Shown here: positions 24,481 to 38,299 of the stretch, piece after piece
Numbering within the stretch: the stretch's first letter is position 1
How the letters are laid out: each line of letters opens with the position of its first letter
Source: Ridgeia piscesae
Lineage: Eukaryota > Annelida > Polychaeta > Sabellida > Siboglinidae
Reading direction: 5' to 3'
NCBI GenBank assembly: GCA_025642075.2
Contig: JAODUO010000150.1
Span: forward strand, 62,001 to 126,000
DNA length: 64,000 bases
The notes under the pieces: generated by a model
The model's input: only the letters and a program-made list of their open reading frames with translations
Database searches by the model: none
What the model was told of the DNA's origin: nothing
Translations under genes and position numbers: made by a program

Positions 24481-27400
24481 AATTATTAAAGTACCAAAAC
24501 CAGTACTTAGTCAAATTCATGTAATGTTTTTATATGTAGTTTTGGCAACGCCACAACCGTAATATTTTCGCTAAGAACATAGCACTCAATGACGCCCCCA
24601 CAGCTATTTACAGAAACACTCCAGTACTCTGCCAGACAAATACCCAAGTGTTCTAATGTTCACTGAGATAACAACTTTGGCAAGATCTTCACCACTCTGT
24701 GTGGAACACATGCAGGCCCTAGAACTGTTCCCCTTCACCCACTGGGAAATTTGTAATCTATCAACTAGCACTGCCACCAAACTGATTACTGATACCCAGC
24801 CCATCAATCTCTTCCCAGTGCCCAGGCTGCAGTATAGCCCATGTGTGGGGAATATCTCCCAGTGGGGGACTGTGGGTCATTGTGATTACAGGAGACAAGA
24901 ACACAATGGAGACCAAGGCAAAGCCTCGGAAATCCAACAGCAAGAACCATGGTCAGCCTAGCATTGTTTTGAAACCTGGGCAATTATATTTGTAATGTAT
25001 TATCTGATTCTTTCGGGAGACTGGAAGCTACTGGTCCTGTCTACCTAGTGCCTGGAAATTTGAAAATATGTTGTGGATTGACAAACTCAAACTAAAACTG
25101 TCATTCTATAAAACTGGTAAGTACTACATTAGCTGCTACCATAACACCTGATCTGATAATGATGTAAGTTATTAATGAAAACTGCCTCAATGTAAGATGA
25201 CACATTATGTAATATCACTCTATAGCTTGTTAAGTATCACATATCAAATTAGCACATAGTCAATTATGATATTCACAGTTTTGATGACAATGTGATACTG
25301 ACACCACAAATGACAGACAACAGATGTGGAGCATCGAACCGAAATAGACTATTGATCTGTCCAATTGTGTTTGTAGAGGTCAACCATCGTCCAGAAGTCA
25401 AGCTGTGGCCACAGAGACTTAGACAAATGCATCAGCTCTGACACAAGTCACACAACTGACCAATACAATTTCACACCTCATTAACATGAAACAGACAATG
25501 AAGTAATTACATGGATCTGTAGTACATAATCTACAGTTTTTGTTTGATAACTTTGGTCCTAATTAACACAAATATAATTGTAATTATATTTAGTGGTGTA
25601 GCTGATTTGAACATTTCAGAAGTGCACCGGTAACAGCACAATTATTTTTCAATCGAAATGACAAATGAAAATTGCTTTGATGTAGTCCATGCAACCGGAG
25701 CCCCTCCTGAATATCATAAATTTATACAAACATAAGTATCACCACAGAGATTTTGATAAGTTTCCACAATTTATTTATTTTATACGTTCACATACAATAT
25801 TATATAATCAGGCAATAAATAACCTAAGCATAAGGAACAAGTATGCTAATATTTGTCCATGAATATTTTTATGCACTGGGCAGTGTACTAATTATGAGTG
25901 GCGTGATATTTGTACGTGACCAGCACGACTGCAGTTGATCTCTAAACGGTGAGATCAATGGGTGATCCAGGAAGTAGTGGGCAAATGTGGAGTGATTAGC
26001 AACAATACATGAATGGAAGGTTAAACTGTCATTCGACGGACTAATCATTACAGATAGTAACCACAGTACTCTAAGCACAGTATATGGCATACTTCTTCAA
26101 AAAAATATGCACACATTCAAAACATTAAGTATTATGTTTGGAAATTGCCATTTCATGTGGAATGTACACATAAATAAATGGTGTGACAGAAAGTAACGTT
26201 CAAATGGCAAGATGAAATACAGGGACCACAATTTCAAGGGATACAGCCATGTGATATGATGCACATTGCACATATCTAAATAAAATATGCTAATTGTAAA
26301 AAAGGGTGGTATTATACAATATTTAATGTATTCAATAATTAAGTATGACCAGAGGAAGCAGCACTTTCTAATGCCAGCAGTAATGGCATATTTAATGCTA
26401 ATATGCTTCTATTGTGCAAACATTAATTAGTACTCACTGGACATGTTCCTCTCTCTCAGAAAATCAAACATTTTCACAATTTGCTTAACTTAAAAAATAA
26501 TCATTGTGCAACACATTGTACTGTACAGAAAGTCAGTGAACTGTTGCGTCTACTCAACCTGACCATAACATTACCTACATACAAAAAGTGTATGAAATTA
26601 ATGGAAGGTTCCAATTGCATAAAACAGCTACAACCAGTTTACTTCTTTAGGAAGGCATTGAACCGTGCCTGTATTATTTCAACCATGCCCACATAGCTGG
26701 GCCTAGTACAAAGATTACAAGTTAATCCAGAAGGTAATCCTATACTGTCTGTAGAGACACTGCTGGAAATTACAACAGGGACAATAAGTCATCCTGACAT
26801 GACCTCTTGACCACAACTCCACCACCACAGAGGTTAACTGGTGCTGGCTGTTACATAATGACGGCAATTAGGGGGGTATCTGGCAAAGATCTTTGTACTC
26901 CCTTGAGCAGTCCTGGAGCAAAGTTGCCCTGACCCAGTGGAGTAACTGGGTCATTACACAATGTACTTGACACACTAAAGTGGTGTTGTCTGACAGTTAC
27001 AGGCATTTACTACTACTAGTAATCAGGGAGGTAATTATTAGTGCCAGACTTGTTTACAATCTGAATATATGTTGTTTAGTGTAACTTAAACATTTAAATG
27101 CTTTTGGGGACTTTTGATATGCAGTTTACCAAGAAACACATTTATCCGTGTATCAAGGACATTTTAGATTAGTAATCGACAGAAACAATGTCAGATTATT
27201 ATTCATTATAAACTTAAAACATTATGCTGTTTGATGTTTGCTGACATTAGCTATTCCCTGATGATTCAATACACCAAATAGTAATAAGCTGGTCAGTCAT
27301 TAATAATCTGGTGGTCAATATTAATTTGATGCTGAAAACCTAAGAGAATTACCCCATCCCATAAGGATTTGTATATTATTAATAGCAGCTCCGAAAGTGC

Positions 27401-27900
27401 TGATTGATTCAAATAATGGTCTGATACCCAGGTGTCCTGAGACGTATCTATCCTGCAGAATGCTGGGGTTACTAGGTAACTAAACAGTGTCCAAAGTCTC
27501 AGGCAGTTTCACGGGGACGTCACACAGTCACATGATCATCAGCCTCAACTGGCTAGCAAAACATGACTGGTTTACAATTGTGTCATTTGTTGTGGGGAGC
27601 ACTAGCAGCTGTGGACAGTTTGTTGTCCTTTCATTGCATTAATATCAAAAGATGGAAGCATAACTCAGTGTACCAACCATTTCTGGATGACATTTCATTC
27701 TAGGTCTGAACCTTTATTGTTACTAGTGTTAAACGTTAACAGTGATGAATAGTGATAGCCATTACATAAACCCAAAGCAAAAATGTTGACTAAATTAGGT
27801 CCTGCAGTTAATATGCATAAATAATTATACTGAAAATATATTTTACTTAATACTATGAACATACATAAGGGGCATAGACCACAGCCATGTTTATAATAAA

Positions 27901-27902
<2 letters not shown>

Positions 27903-27946
<44 letters not shown>

Positions 27947-27948
27947 CA
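27903..27948. repeat. (AT)n simple repeat
   Basis: Run of AT dinucleotides in the long desaturase 5' intron. No other feature. Confidence 0.95.
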
Positions 27949-28149
27949 TCCTTTTGTAGGGTAGCCTGCTAGGACTAGGAAACCTCCCCTCACAATTCTG
28001 CCAAATCTTAATTCATGACTCCTCTTCTCACCCTATCATGACAGAATTCTCTTTCACATCAACCGTTTGATGCCAATTTTGTATTAAGTTTCACATGACT
28101 TTAGTGGGTGTGTATACTTTTTAACACATATGTTAAACTTGTATCTCAC

Positions 28150-29330
28150 TATTTACCATGCCCACACACGTGTCACGCTGACACTTGACACACACTCAAC
28201 CGTGAACAGGGAGTAGCGTCACCTGCCCCATTGTGCTATGCCATTGACATAGCTACCCACGCCTCGTCATACGCGGAAAACATGCTGACAGTCACGAACT
28301 TTTTTCTGAAGCCGGTGATGCCTCGTGTCTGCGCAGGCCACAGACAACTTTTCCACACGTTCTCGGTCGATTTATTCATACATCATGATCAATTACATAC
28401 ATACATACAACGAAAATCGATCACGCACTAGAACTTAGAGGGCGTTAACTGCACGCCCATAGTTAATTACAACGTGTGACATGAACAAGTTGGGCATGTG
28501 CACCCCAAAATTGAACGATATCGGAGATTCGCGATCGGGTGTCAGTCTGACTTAGCGTCTGCGACCGTCGATGGGCAGCGATCGCGAGCGGCTGGGGTAG
28601 TGCCATGCCACATGAAAGAACTGGGTTGACTCACCGTTGAGTCGCTTTGCGAACAGCTAGCTACGTGGATAAGGGGTAATCGAACGGAACAGGGGGGTCA
28701 ATACAGGCAGCGTTATCACAAATTCACGACACAACGATCTCCGCACGGGACGTTGGGGATACACAAATCGCAACGTCAACAAAGCGGGTACCCGGTGTTC
28801 CTTCCAGTCATTGGATCGCGGGGAAACTGGACCATGCACGAATAATTTTGAACCACACAACAGCAAAAACATCTATACACCTACTTGATTTTTGTCGTTA
28901 TATCCCTGGAGATGTAGTTTGGAGGCAGTATCAAAACGTCAGCGACATCTGTATTTGCAATGCACAAAACAGTGTTTACCTGCACACGAGACCGGCTCAG
29001 CCTCAGCCGACTAAAGACGTCTTCACAGCGCCGGATCGTTGTGAATGTGCAGGAACATGTATTCGCGACCGAATTTGCACTTCATCACGTGGTGCACCGA
29101 TGGAATCTTAGATCATACATGTTCAGGGCCGCCGTGGCGCGCACGGGCCATCACGCCATGGAGTGGTCCAATGGTTAAAGGAAGCACGTCTCACTCGGAA
29201 CTTCGCGGTTTGCCGCCAGTAGGTGCACGTGTCCAACTATGCGCCAGACGGAGCCACCGAATCCATCGAAAAGTCTGTGTATGTTTTTTCCGGTGTTTCA
29301 AGTCAACGAAGATGTCTGTATCTACCGGTA
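28150..29330. promoter_or_regulatory. CpG-rich block: likely desaturase promoter with a 5' UTR exon, possibly shared with JMJD4
   Basis: GC and CpG content rise sharply here against AT-rich, CpG-poor flanks, as at an unmethylated invertebrate or vertebrate promoter. On the minus strand a good donor (ACTCAACG followed by GTGAGT, exon end at 28635) could close a non-coding first exon. The first coding desaturase exon has an acceptor (TTTTGCTAG) only five bases before its ATG, so an upstream UTR exon is required. JMJD4 begins on the other strand at 30791. A divergent promoter is therefore plausible, but no transcription start can be read from the sequence. Confidence 0.55.
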
Positions 29331-30790
29331 CATCGTGTTGTTTGTTCTTAATGCCATTCGTGCAGAACATTTATGTCGAATATATTTGAATGAGGTTCAC
29401 AAAGTTGAAGGTGTCAGTTGACTCGGTTCTTGATACCTATATGTTTACTTCGTAGCTCGTGCGATTGAGTGATATTAGAGTATGTTTTGGAGTTTGACAG
29501 GTGACAGTTGTAATATTATTGGTCAGTTTACTGACTTTAAACCAATAACTATTCGATGGTACGATAGGCACTTATGCAGAATTCAATTCAGACCCATCTC
29601 AATTTTGCCATTATAACTATCTTTGCCAAAATGTGATACTTGATTTTGTTTATTCAATCATTTAACATCATCTTGCGCATTTATGTTTCATAAACAGCGA
29701 GTCTTAAGCTTAGCAGATTTGTGAGGTCGAAAAGATAGCGTGGTCAGCATAAAACATTAAACATCCGAAAAAATTCATTTATATACCGATCTACTGATAT
29801 ATGAAATAGTCTGCCACAGTCTGTGGTAGATGCTTCATCAGTCCAATAATTTGAAGTAAGAATTGATAAACTATGGAAAAATTATCCTATAAAAATGATT
29901 TTACTGCATCACCTCTACTATGGACTGTGTCACACTGTGCACAGTCTAAAAAAATGCTCAAGACAGAGCTGGCACAAGAGGCAGGAATGCCTAATACTAG
30001 CCAGAAAAGGACTTGCAAGAACCTGTAAGATTGTTCAAACTGGTTATCGCTCATTCCATGAGCACGGTGCAGTGACACATGCATCGCTGCGCTTGCACAA
30101 ATTGGAGCGCTATTTGGGTCTCAAAATGCAATATTTGTGAAACCTAAATATACGTGGGAATGCTGATTGATCATGTTTAGTATAAGTGTTTGTGTGAGGT
30201 ATCCAATATAGGCAAATATACAGTTATATTGGCGAAATTGACGTATGTTCGAATTCTGCATAAGTGTCATACAATATGTCACAAAAAAAGAAATGTGAAA
30301 CAAAGTCTAAATATTATTTAGACGTCTTTGAGTTGTAATAAGTGGAAATGCTGTATACTATTCATTGTTATTGAGTACTAGCCTAATCTACATGTCTTTT
30401 TCTATTGACACAACTAATATAACATAATTTTGTTGATGATTATATTGTAGAGTATTTTAGTGAGGCCTTCGCTCAGTGAGTCCACAGTAGTTTTTCCCAT
30501 TTGTCTCCATGGGATCTTTTACTTCCCTGGATTCCTAGCAAGGCTAGCATAGTCATCGACACCACTCCTTGCTTCATATACTGTGCTTAGCTGATTTTTT
30601 TTTATTGAAACTACAAATATAAACAGACCCATATAAACTACTTCATCTTCATGCTGATAGTGTTATTGAAGTCATAAAACGTTGCAACATTCAAAATAGT
30701 GCTTGTCAATATGTTGTTATCTAAATATTGTTCTGTTACTCCAGAACAACTTCTGATGAATGAATCCAACTGATGAAGACATAGACATCA
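29330..30790. other. Non-coding stretch upstream of JMJD4
   Basis: About 1.4 kb of AT-rich DNA between the CpG-rich block and the JMJD4 start codon. Short open frames (up to about 80 codons) have no recognisable motif. It may contain JMJD4 5' UTR or a UTR intron. Nothing else is seen. Confidence 0.6.
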
Positions 30791-32657
30791 ATGGAACTTT
30801 CAACTGCTGCCATCAGAGAAATCTACGAGAACAAGATCGGTGTAGCGGAATTAAGAAAAGAAACATACCAGAACACTCAAGATATAGATGTCATCACCAA
30901 GCCAATCAAATACGAAGAGTTCTTTTTGGAGTACTTGTTGCCTAATCGACCATGCATTTTGGACACTTGGGCGACAGACGGGTGGAGAAGCCGCAAAGAA
31001 TGGGTGCTTGAAGATGGGCAGCCCGATTTGGAACAGATCAAGACTCTGTTCGGTGATTACTGGCTTTGCTTTGGGGTTGTGTATGTGATGCCTATTATGA
31101 TGTATCATCCATGATCTAATATCATGAATTCATGATACCTGTGCTCACTTAAATTTCAATTATGTTCATAATATTTATTGTGATATGATGTGTTTACCTG
31201 TGAATAATGCATTTGGGTTCTTTGTGGCATGCTCAATGAACTTTTTTTGATTTGTGCATGTTTAATACAACTTTTTAAATGTTCTGCTAGATAATGATAA
31301 TACATAATATTAAATATACATGTTCACATGAATCCTTTTTACTGTCAAATATTAAATAGAAAATAACAACCTTTTTTATTCATTCACCCAAAGTGACTAG
31401 GAATTCTGGGATGTTAGTAAAAAATATTGCCAATGTGGAACATTTGTTTACGATATTGTGATTGATTAAAATCATCTATTGCATATACTGGTATTATGTC
31501 ACAGAGTTTATATAGACCAAGTCCGTATGCACATCCAAATGATAATATATTTTATCATAATGCCTCCATTCAAATCGTACTGTAGGTGGTGCCACCTGTC
31601 CTGTGGCAAATTGCAGTGAAGTGAAGTACAATGCACATGTCAAGAACAACATCAAATTCGCCGACTTCATTGATTATTTAAAAGATTTCCACAGGAAGGA
31701 AGACGACAGAGAATGTCTCTACCTGAAAGATTGGCACTTTGTACGGTATGTACATCATTACATTGCCTTCAAAGTGTTTGTGTGTGACATATGTTGTAGA
31801 AACCACTGCGACGACATCCTAAACTATTTGCGTGAGCATTGCTGAAGTGAACACCAAAACTAAATTTTTTATGATCATTGATGCCATATTTCAGCAAAAT
31901 TAATTTTACTGGTGATCAATATACAAGCTAATGATAAATTAGTTGTTGCTTAAATAAATGCAAAAAAATCAATAATTTTAATGCACTGTTCAAATGTCTG
32001 GCATCTTCCTAAAATTGGTGAAACATATGTAATGATAAGAACAGTTGCTACATGTCAAACTTTTATTGGTGATTTCCAGGGACTTCCCAGCCTACAAAGC
32101 CTATGAAACGGCCGTGTTTTTCCAGTCCGACTGGTTGAATGAGTTCTACGATGACCAGCAGGATCAGAAGGACGACTACAGATTCATCTACTTTGGCCCC
32201 CAGGACTCGTGGTGAGACAGTAAGGGTGCAGACTATAAACGGGAACACATGTTGATGTTTTGCATCATTAGCTGTACATACAGCAATATGTTTATAGATC
32301 ACAATATTATCTTTACTGTGACGTAGAATAAATATAAAATGATGTTGTAGCTACATCAGATGGATCTCTTTGAAATGTACTGTGACACAGATCCCCAGAA
32401 GAAATGAGAATCAGATCTATGAACCATCGCAAATGGTCCAGTGGCATGCCTAGTATTTGCCTACTGAATATCAACGCCACATGTACATTTGTAATGCTGC
32501 AGTTGTTGAACAAGTTGCAACCAGTTGTAGCTGCAGTCTAACCAGTTGCCACTGACGTCAGCCAAGTTGACCATCATCAAAAACATGGTCTCTGACATTG
32601 CTGTTATATATGTATATATCGGTATGCACGCGCACACGCGTGCACGCGCACACACGC

Positions 32658-32691
<34 letters not shown>

Positions 32692-35600
32692 CAACAAGAA
32701 GGGACCTATGACTTAGTAGTATCATTTCAGAAATGCACATCTCATGTTGTCGTCTACATCCTTATACTTGTGATTTATTAGGTTACTAAGTTGAACTGAT
32801 TTCTATTTAAAAGTTAAGTTGTCTGTTTCTTTACCAAATTGATAATCGTTAACAGGACATTTACTAAATTTTATATATGGTGTATGAGAAAACCCAAACA
32901 TACAAAAAAGATCAAAGGGTATCATATTTTCCCCAGGCAGCCTAAGTAATATTATCAATAGAATGTGTAGAATCTGAACATTTTGTTTACAATTTGAGCA
33001 TAATATTGACATACATGTATATGGATTGTTGAACAAGTTGAATACAAACAAAATTGATATAACATGATTTCCCACGTTGCAGGACTCCACTCCACGCTGA
33101 TGTCATGTTGTCCTACAGCTGGTCAGCCAACGTGTGTGGACGCAAGAGGTGGCTCCTCTTCCCACCAGGTGGAGCTCAATTTCATTTACGCAATATTAAA
33201 TTTACAACATAGTTCTATTGCCATCCTACATATTTACCCCTCAGACTCTTGTTGTTTGGTGTCTATGATTCTACTGCTACCCGCAGTATTCTTCAGCAGA
33301 CTGACGGACTAGTGGCAGCTCCTGGCCAACTTGTCTGGTCAGTGAACCCTTCCTAGCGTGGATGTTGAGTACTTCCTTTATCGTTATCAACAAAGAACCT
33401 ATATCATCTATATTTTCAAATATTCTGTTTCGATTTTGCACATGCAAATACACGCTCATATATACAGACAGACACACAGTGTCTAGAAAACCCTTGCTTT
33501 TATTTTTGTGCACATGTAGACAGTTTTGATGGAAGATGGAGAAAGTAAAAATCTTCAAAAGCTTACATTATTTTATTCACAATATAATCATAATACTTTG
33601 CTGAAAGTTTGATATGCACAGCTATGACATTCTCAGACATGTCGGAATTTGAAACAGCCTCCTATTTTTAATCAGTTACCATGACATGAAATTTTACTGG
33701 ATAATACACTGTAGGTAGATTGCTGAGTTTATGAGCTTTCTTTAAATGTTTAGGTTTGCATATGTGCTATGAATATTTATCCCATAGGAAGCACAGGAAT
33801 GTGACTACCCTCATTTCTACATAAAACAACCAGTTTTTTTTTATTCTGAAGCATATTGTATGCATAAAAGGACAAAACCATGTAATCATTGACTATATTT
33901 TCACATTAACCTTTGACCTATGCTAACAATCAGGTGAGGAAGAATGCATGATGAGCAATCTGGGGCAGTTGGCCTTTGACCTCAACTCTCCTGACATGGA
34001 GGACAGAAAATTGTATCCAAGATACGGTGATGTCACCAGGCGACTGGAAGTGATTCAAGAAGCTGGCCAAATCATTTTTGTACCAAGTGGCTGGCATCAT
34101 CAGGTGTTTAATCTGGTAGGCACTGGTGATTTATTTCATGGAATTCATGGCAGTCAAAGTTCACAGCAGTGTTTGTTTTTATGGTGCAAAATGTTTCCAG
34201 AGCATTGTGTGTTTGAAAAGAGTCCAGTGGTTAGTTAATCGTGTACCTTTAACGAATGAGAGTTATCTGTAGTCTCGTGTGGAAAAATAAAAAACATTTA
34301 TTACATATTACTATTTCCTTACAACAATTAATGTTAATAACAAATTATAATATTTTATATTGGCTGAATAAGTAAACCAGTTTGAGCTTTCCTGAAAACT
34401 GTATTCTGCGCTATATAAGAACTTATTCTTATTCTTTTGAATGGGCCTCGATGTCATGTATGTGACACAACATGTTATTTTCGACTAGGAAGACACCATC
34501 TCGATTAACCACAACTGGCTGAATGGATGCAACGTCGACCTGTGTTGGGAGTATGTGAAGCGCCGCCTGGTGGACGTCCAAGCAGAGATCAGCGATTGTC
34601 GAGAGATGGACGGCTGGGATGGACAGTGCCAGGTTGGTGTGCAACATGATTGCAGTAGACCTTTTTGGAGGCTATTTACGGGATTGCTAGAGGAAGCTGA
34701 TACGCAACTCGGTCTGGTGACATAATCGGCGTAATTTTTTGTTTTAGTTGTAACTATAAGACATATACAACGTATGTAAACAAATGTTGGATATAATGAA
34801 TGAATGCAGCATAACAAAGTAACAGGACGCTGGCGGATGACAGCACGTGGACCAACTAATGTAACAGCACCACCTGCAAGTTTCCCATTTCCATTTCCTG
34901 AAGTATTCAAAAGGAAAAGATGTTCACTGTTTCTTGGTTTCTGTGATTGTTGTAAGTTACGTAAATGTCTCCAACTGATCAATGGGTTGTTTATGTATGT
35001 GGGAACAATTGGTGAATATAAAACGTACTATTGTGAACTTCTAACTCTTGATATGACCCCTCAGCTGGTGGGAACATGTATAAATTGTGGGGGGATTTAG
35101 AACATTTTCACCCAAACAGTTGAGCATGAATTGATGAACCTCTGGTAGTTTGTTTGACATTAGGCAGTGCAGTTGCCATACATTTTATTTGCAAGTTATT
35201 GATTATGTACAGTGCTTTTGAGCAAGCTTTATTGTATGAAAAGAGTGGTATATAAATTTGGTGTAAAATAATAATAATAAAATAGGGGGGGAAAGAAAGG
35301 TAACAAGATTTAACAAGATTGCCACATAGAGAATCAACTCTAGATGGCAAGTGGACAAGGAAGCCCTTTGGCTTATCTCTCTAAGTGTGTTCCGCCTTTC
35401 TGAGATATATGTCAATTTTATTTTTAAACACATTAACACTACACTACTACAGCTGATAATCTGTTCCATTCCATTCTTTGTAAAAATTAGAATTTTCTCA
35501 TAAATATTCTATACTGCTTTTTTGTTAATGTAACTCCATGTCCTCTAGTCCTTCTCTCATCCTTAACCAAGAAAAAACAAATTCTGTCAATATTTTCACA

Positions 35601-37539
35601 CCCATTCAATATTTTAGACACGTCTATCTGATCTCTTCTCTGTCATGTGGTCTCTAGTGTTGTTAAACCACATTTTTTTAACTAATATCCCCAAGTTTTG
35701 GATAATTTTGGTTGCTTTCCTTTGTACTCTTTTGAGCATATCAATATCCTTCTTGTGATATGGCCGCCATGCTTGTATACAATGTTCTAAATGTGGCATA
35801 ACTATTGTTTTGTATAGCGGTATTAATAGATCTTTTTTCCTTGTTCACTATATTTTGCATAATTAATCCAAGAATCTTTTCCCTTCGATGCTGCAATTCC
35901 ACACTGCTCTGATACCTTCATATCAGCAGTACCTGGTAATCGTTAACCCTAAGTTCTTTTCATTTATGGTAGTATTTAGTACAGTACCACCCATTGTGTA
36001 TTGTACATCTTCATTCCCATGTCCTGTGTGGAGGCACTTATGCTTCCCAAAATTAAACAACATTTGTCACTTCTCAGACCATTTGGTCAACTTATTAAGA
36101 TCATCTTATAAATGCTGTCTATCTGCATCACTTTTAATTTTTCTAAACACTTGTATCGTCTGCAAACTTCAACACCTTGCTTGTTATATCAGCATCCAAA
36201 TCATTGATATATATTAAGAATAAAATAGGTCCTAATACTGATCCTAAGGTACTCCACTCAAAACCGATTTCCTGTTTGAAACCTCCCCATCAACTACTAT
36301 TCTCTGTCTTCTGTCAACAAGCCATTTTTCTATCCAGTTATTCATACTATTTCCTATGCTATGGGCCTTTAATTTAAGTAGTAATCTTTGATGTGGCACT
36401 TTGTCAAAGTTTTTTTTTAAATCTAAATATATTATATCTACTGGTGATCCCTCATGTACCCACTTTGTGACATCTTCCAAAAAAAATTATGACATGTTCC
36501 CAAACACATAACATGTTAAGCATGACCTCGCTTTTAGAAACCCATGTTGATATGGGTTTATCAAGTTACGTTTAACAAGAAAATCAACCAAATGATCTTT
36601 AATCAGTCTTTCTAATAGTTTGCAAAATGCAAATCACCGATGTTAAACTCACTGGTCTATAGTTCTCTGACTTGTTTCTTAAACTTTTTTTAAATAACTG
36701 TGATGTTTGGTTCGTTTCATTCTAATGCAACTACTCTCTCCTCTAATGACAAATTGAACACTGCCGCAAGCGGTATGCTAATTTGTTCTACAATTTCCAA
36801 TAGTAATTTGGGAGGAATCCCATCCACTCCAGGTGATTTATTATCCTTCATATCCATTATTTTCTCTCCCTTCGAACTTAGTCTCAAGTACTGGTAATGA
36901 ACTAATATCTTCCCTGGTAAATACCAAACTAAAATACTCACTTAGGTTTTCTGCCATTAAGAATACCTCTGTTATTATGTTTCCATTACATGCATATGCA
37001 TACACATGCATACACATGCACGCACGCACGCACTCGCACACGCACACACACACTAGCTCAAGCAGTTAGTTTACTCTGCAGTCTGTTCAAGACTTCCAAC
37101 ATCCATCCACAGAATGCAGAACTTGCTCTCAGTGTTTGTCCTGTGAACTATTCTCAAAGGCGGTACAGAAACTTTAGTATGTAAATGCTGTAATCATTCG
37201 TTGCAGTTAATCCTGAAGGCCATTGGAGGCATCAACTTTGCTGAGTTCTTCAGATTCCTCCATGTCATAGGCCGTCACCGAGTTGACATACTGAAGGACA
37301 CCGCTGGGAGTGACGATTGCAGTAAATTTCACCCTCGGGAAAACATGAATATTCACAATCACGTTTTATTTGATCTTATGCAAATTTCAAAAGTTATTTC
37401 GGACATGCTTGCAATCCCAGAATTCCTTGCTGCTGAGCAGGAGATGACATGGGAATGTCCATCTGCAGCCGACTTCCTGTCTGAAGTAAACGCCATTGTG
37501 GGTGCATATACTGAAGAGTGGAGACAAGGAAAGTCCTGA
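30791..37539 (+). CDS. JMJD4: JmjC-domain lysyl hydroxylase JMJD4, complete
   Basis: Fe(II)/2-oxoglutarate oxygenase. The vertebrate orthologue hydroxylates a lysine in translation release factor eRF1 and supports termination. Coding exons: 30791-31052, 31586-31745, 32080-32211, 33083-33168, 33934-34115, 34489-34632, 37207-37539. They join in frame to 432 aa, close to the human protein. An in-frame TAG at 30782-30784 fixes the start. Visible marks: LPNRPC motif near 50; PVANC; LKDWH; SDWLNEFYDD; the JmjC metal site with H189-x-D191 (PLHADV) and the distal histidine in SGWHHQVFNL (265-274); CGRKRWLLFPPG (205-214 region); INHNWLNG after the catalytic fold; a GINFAEFFRF helix in the last exon. 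All introns are GT-AG. The 2.6-kb last intron carries an antisense LINE remnant. Candidate poly(A) signals are at 37685 and 38275. Confidence 0.94.
32630..32692. repeat. CA-rich microsatellite with CG interruptions
   Basis: Alternating CA/CG run in the JMJD4 intron between exons 32080-32211 and 33083-33168. Confidence 0.95.
34350..34436 (+). repeat. SINE 3' tail with TTATTC repeats
   Basis: The sequence CTGCGCTATATAAGAAC followed by repeated TTATTC is the kind of tail seen on many tRNA-derived SINEs, and it resembles the CTGCGCTATCTAAGAA end of the SINE at 55.7 kb. It lies in the JMJD4 intron between exons 33934-34115 and 34489-34632. Only the tail is evident. Confidence 0.5.
35190..35286 (+). 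repeat. Retroposon tail with AATAAT repeats
   Basis: A TATATAAATTTGGTG block followed by AATAATAATAATAAAAT matches the 3' end style of short retroposons. It abuts the C-terminal end of the antisense LINE remnant, suggesting nested insertion. Confidence 0.4.
35300..36950 (-). mobile_element. Degenerate non-LTR retrotransposon (reverse transcriptase region) in a JMJD4 intron
   Basis: Read on the minus strand, several frames together give an RT protein in correct order: DNKSPGVDGIPP near 36840, IIYLDLKKNFDKVPHQRLLL near 36400, SVLGPILFLIYINDL near 36220, the catalytic FADD box at 36154-36165, a CLHTGHGNEDVQYTMGG block near 36020, and PHLEHCIQAW..DIDMLKRVQR near 35750. Frameshifts and stops separate these, so it is dead. 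No endonuclease domain is visible upstream, indicating 5' truncation. It is antisense to JMJD4. Confidence 0.88.
37012..37057. repeat. CA/GCA-rich microsatellite
   Basis: ACACATGCA and GCACGCACG blocks merging into a CA run, about 150 bp upstream of the last JMJD4 exon. Confidence 0.85.
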
Positions 37540-37684
37540 AGTGATTTCAGGGAGCATTTATTACTTCATCCATCTGTTTTTGACAAGTTCACTTGTTGTT
37601 TGCTTTTATGTTTTGTCTGGTTTACAATTTTATATTTGTTATATTAAAGGGAAAGAAATATTTTTGGGTGTGCATCTGAGAGTT

Positions 37685-37690
37685 AATAAA
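37685..37690 (+). terminator. Candidate JMJD4 poly(A) signal
   Basis: AATAAA 146 nt after the JMJD4 stop codon. Another AATAAA at 38275-38280 would give a 3' UTR of about 750 nt. Confidence 0.45.
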
Positions 37691-38299
37691 CTACGAACAA
37701 ATGTACCGGTAACTACAACACAAATATGATACTAGTAATTTATTTAGATGCATTGTTGAAAACATGTCGTAAATTGCATAAACAGCATAATCTGGAGAAA
37801 TTCCCATGCCATACATTCTGTCGAAGATGGATTACTGCTGTAGGTAAATTTTGGACATCTTGTAACGTTTTTATATTTTCTAGGAGGATTTCCACATTCA
37901 TGTTGTGACATACATATACCTAGATGGTCATAGTCCAGGTGAGATAGAGAAATAATACTGATTGTATTTTATAAATAGTTTATTCCCTTTAAATACTGGT
38001 GCTTATATGTTGATGTAGTGTATATGAAAGGGAAACCTGTTTTTTGCAGTTTGCTATTGTGCTCAAACAGTTTTATTTGATGAATATATGTTTACTATAT
38101 ATGAATGGGAATATTTCTTGGTTTAGTTTTACAATTTGATTAACTAAAGCCACACCTTTCTTATCATAATTAGGTGTTTTTTTTAGTAATGTTTATGAAG
38201 TCTTTCTTTTGTATTTGCTACATCTTATTTGAAGCAGTTTTGGGAGCTGCGTTCACCAGTATGTGTATTACATCAATAAATACACATGACATATATTAA

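Noticed and set aside
28657..29421. Several overlapping 60-114 codon frames in the CpG-rich block
   Set aside because: Different frames and strands overlap, none has a recognisable domain, and open frames are expected in GC-rich DNA because stops are AT-rich.
31053..31114. Extension of the first JMJD4 exon to the stop at 31114
   Set aside because: Splicing at 31052/31586 restores the conserved PVANC region with the same spacing as in known JMJD4. The extension is intronic.
34804..35100. 98-codon plus-strand frame in the last JMJD4 intron
   Set aside because: No family resemblance, not flanked by fitting splice sites, and not needed for a continuous JMJD4 protein.
35300..36950. Reverse-transcriptase frames as a host gene
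   Set aside because: Domains are in order but broken by several frameshifts and stops, and they lie antisense in a JMJD4 intron. It is a dead LINE.
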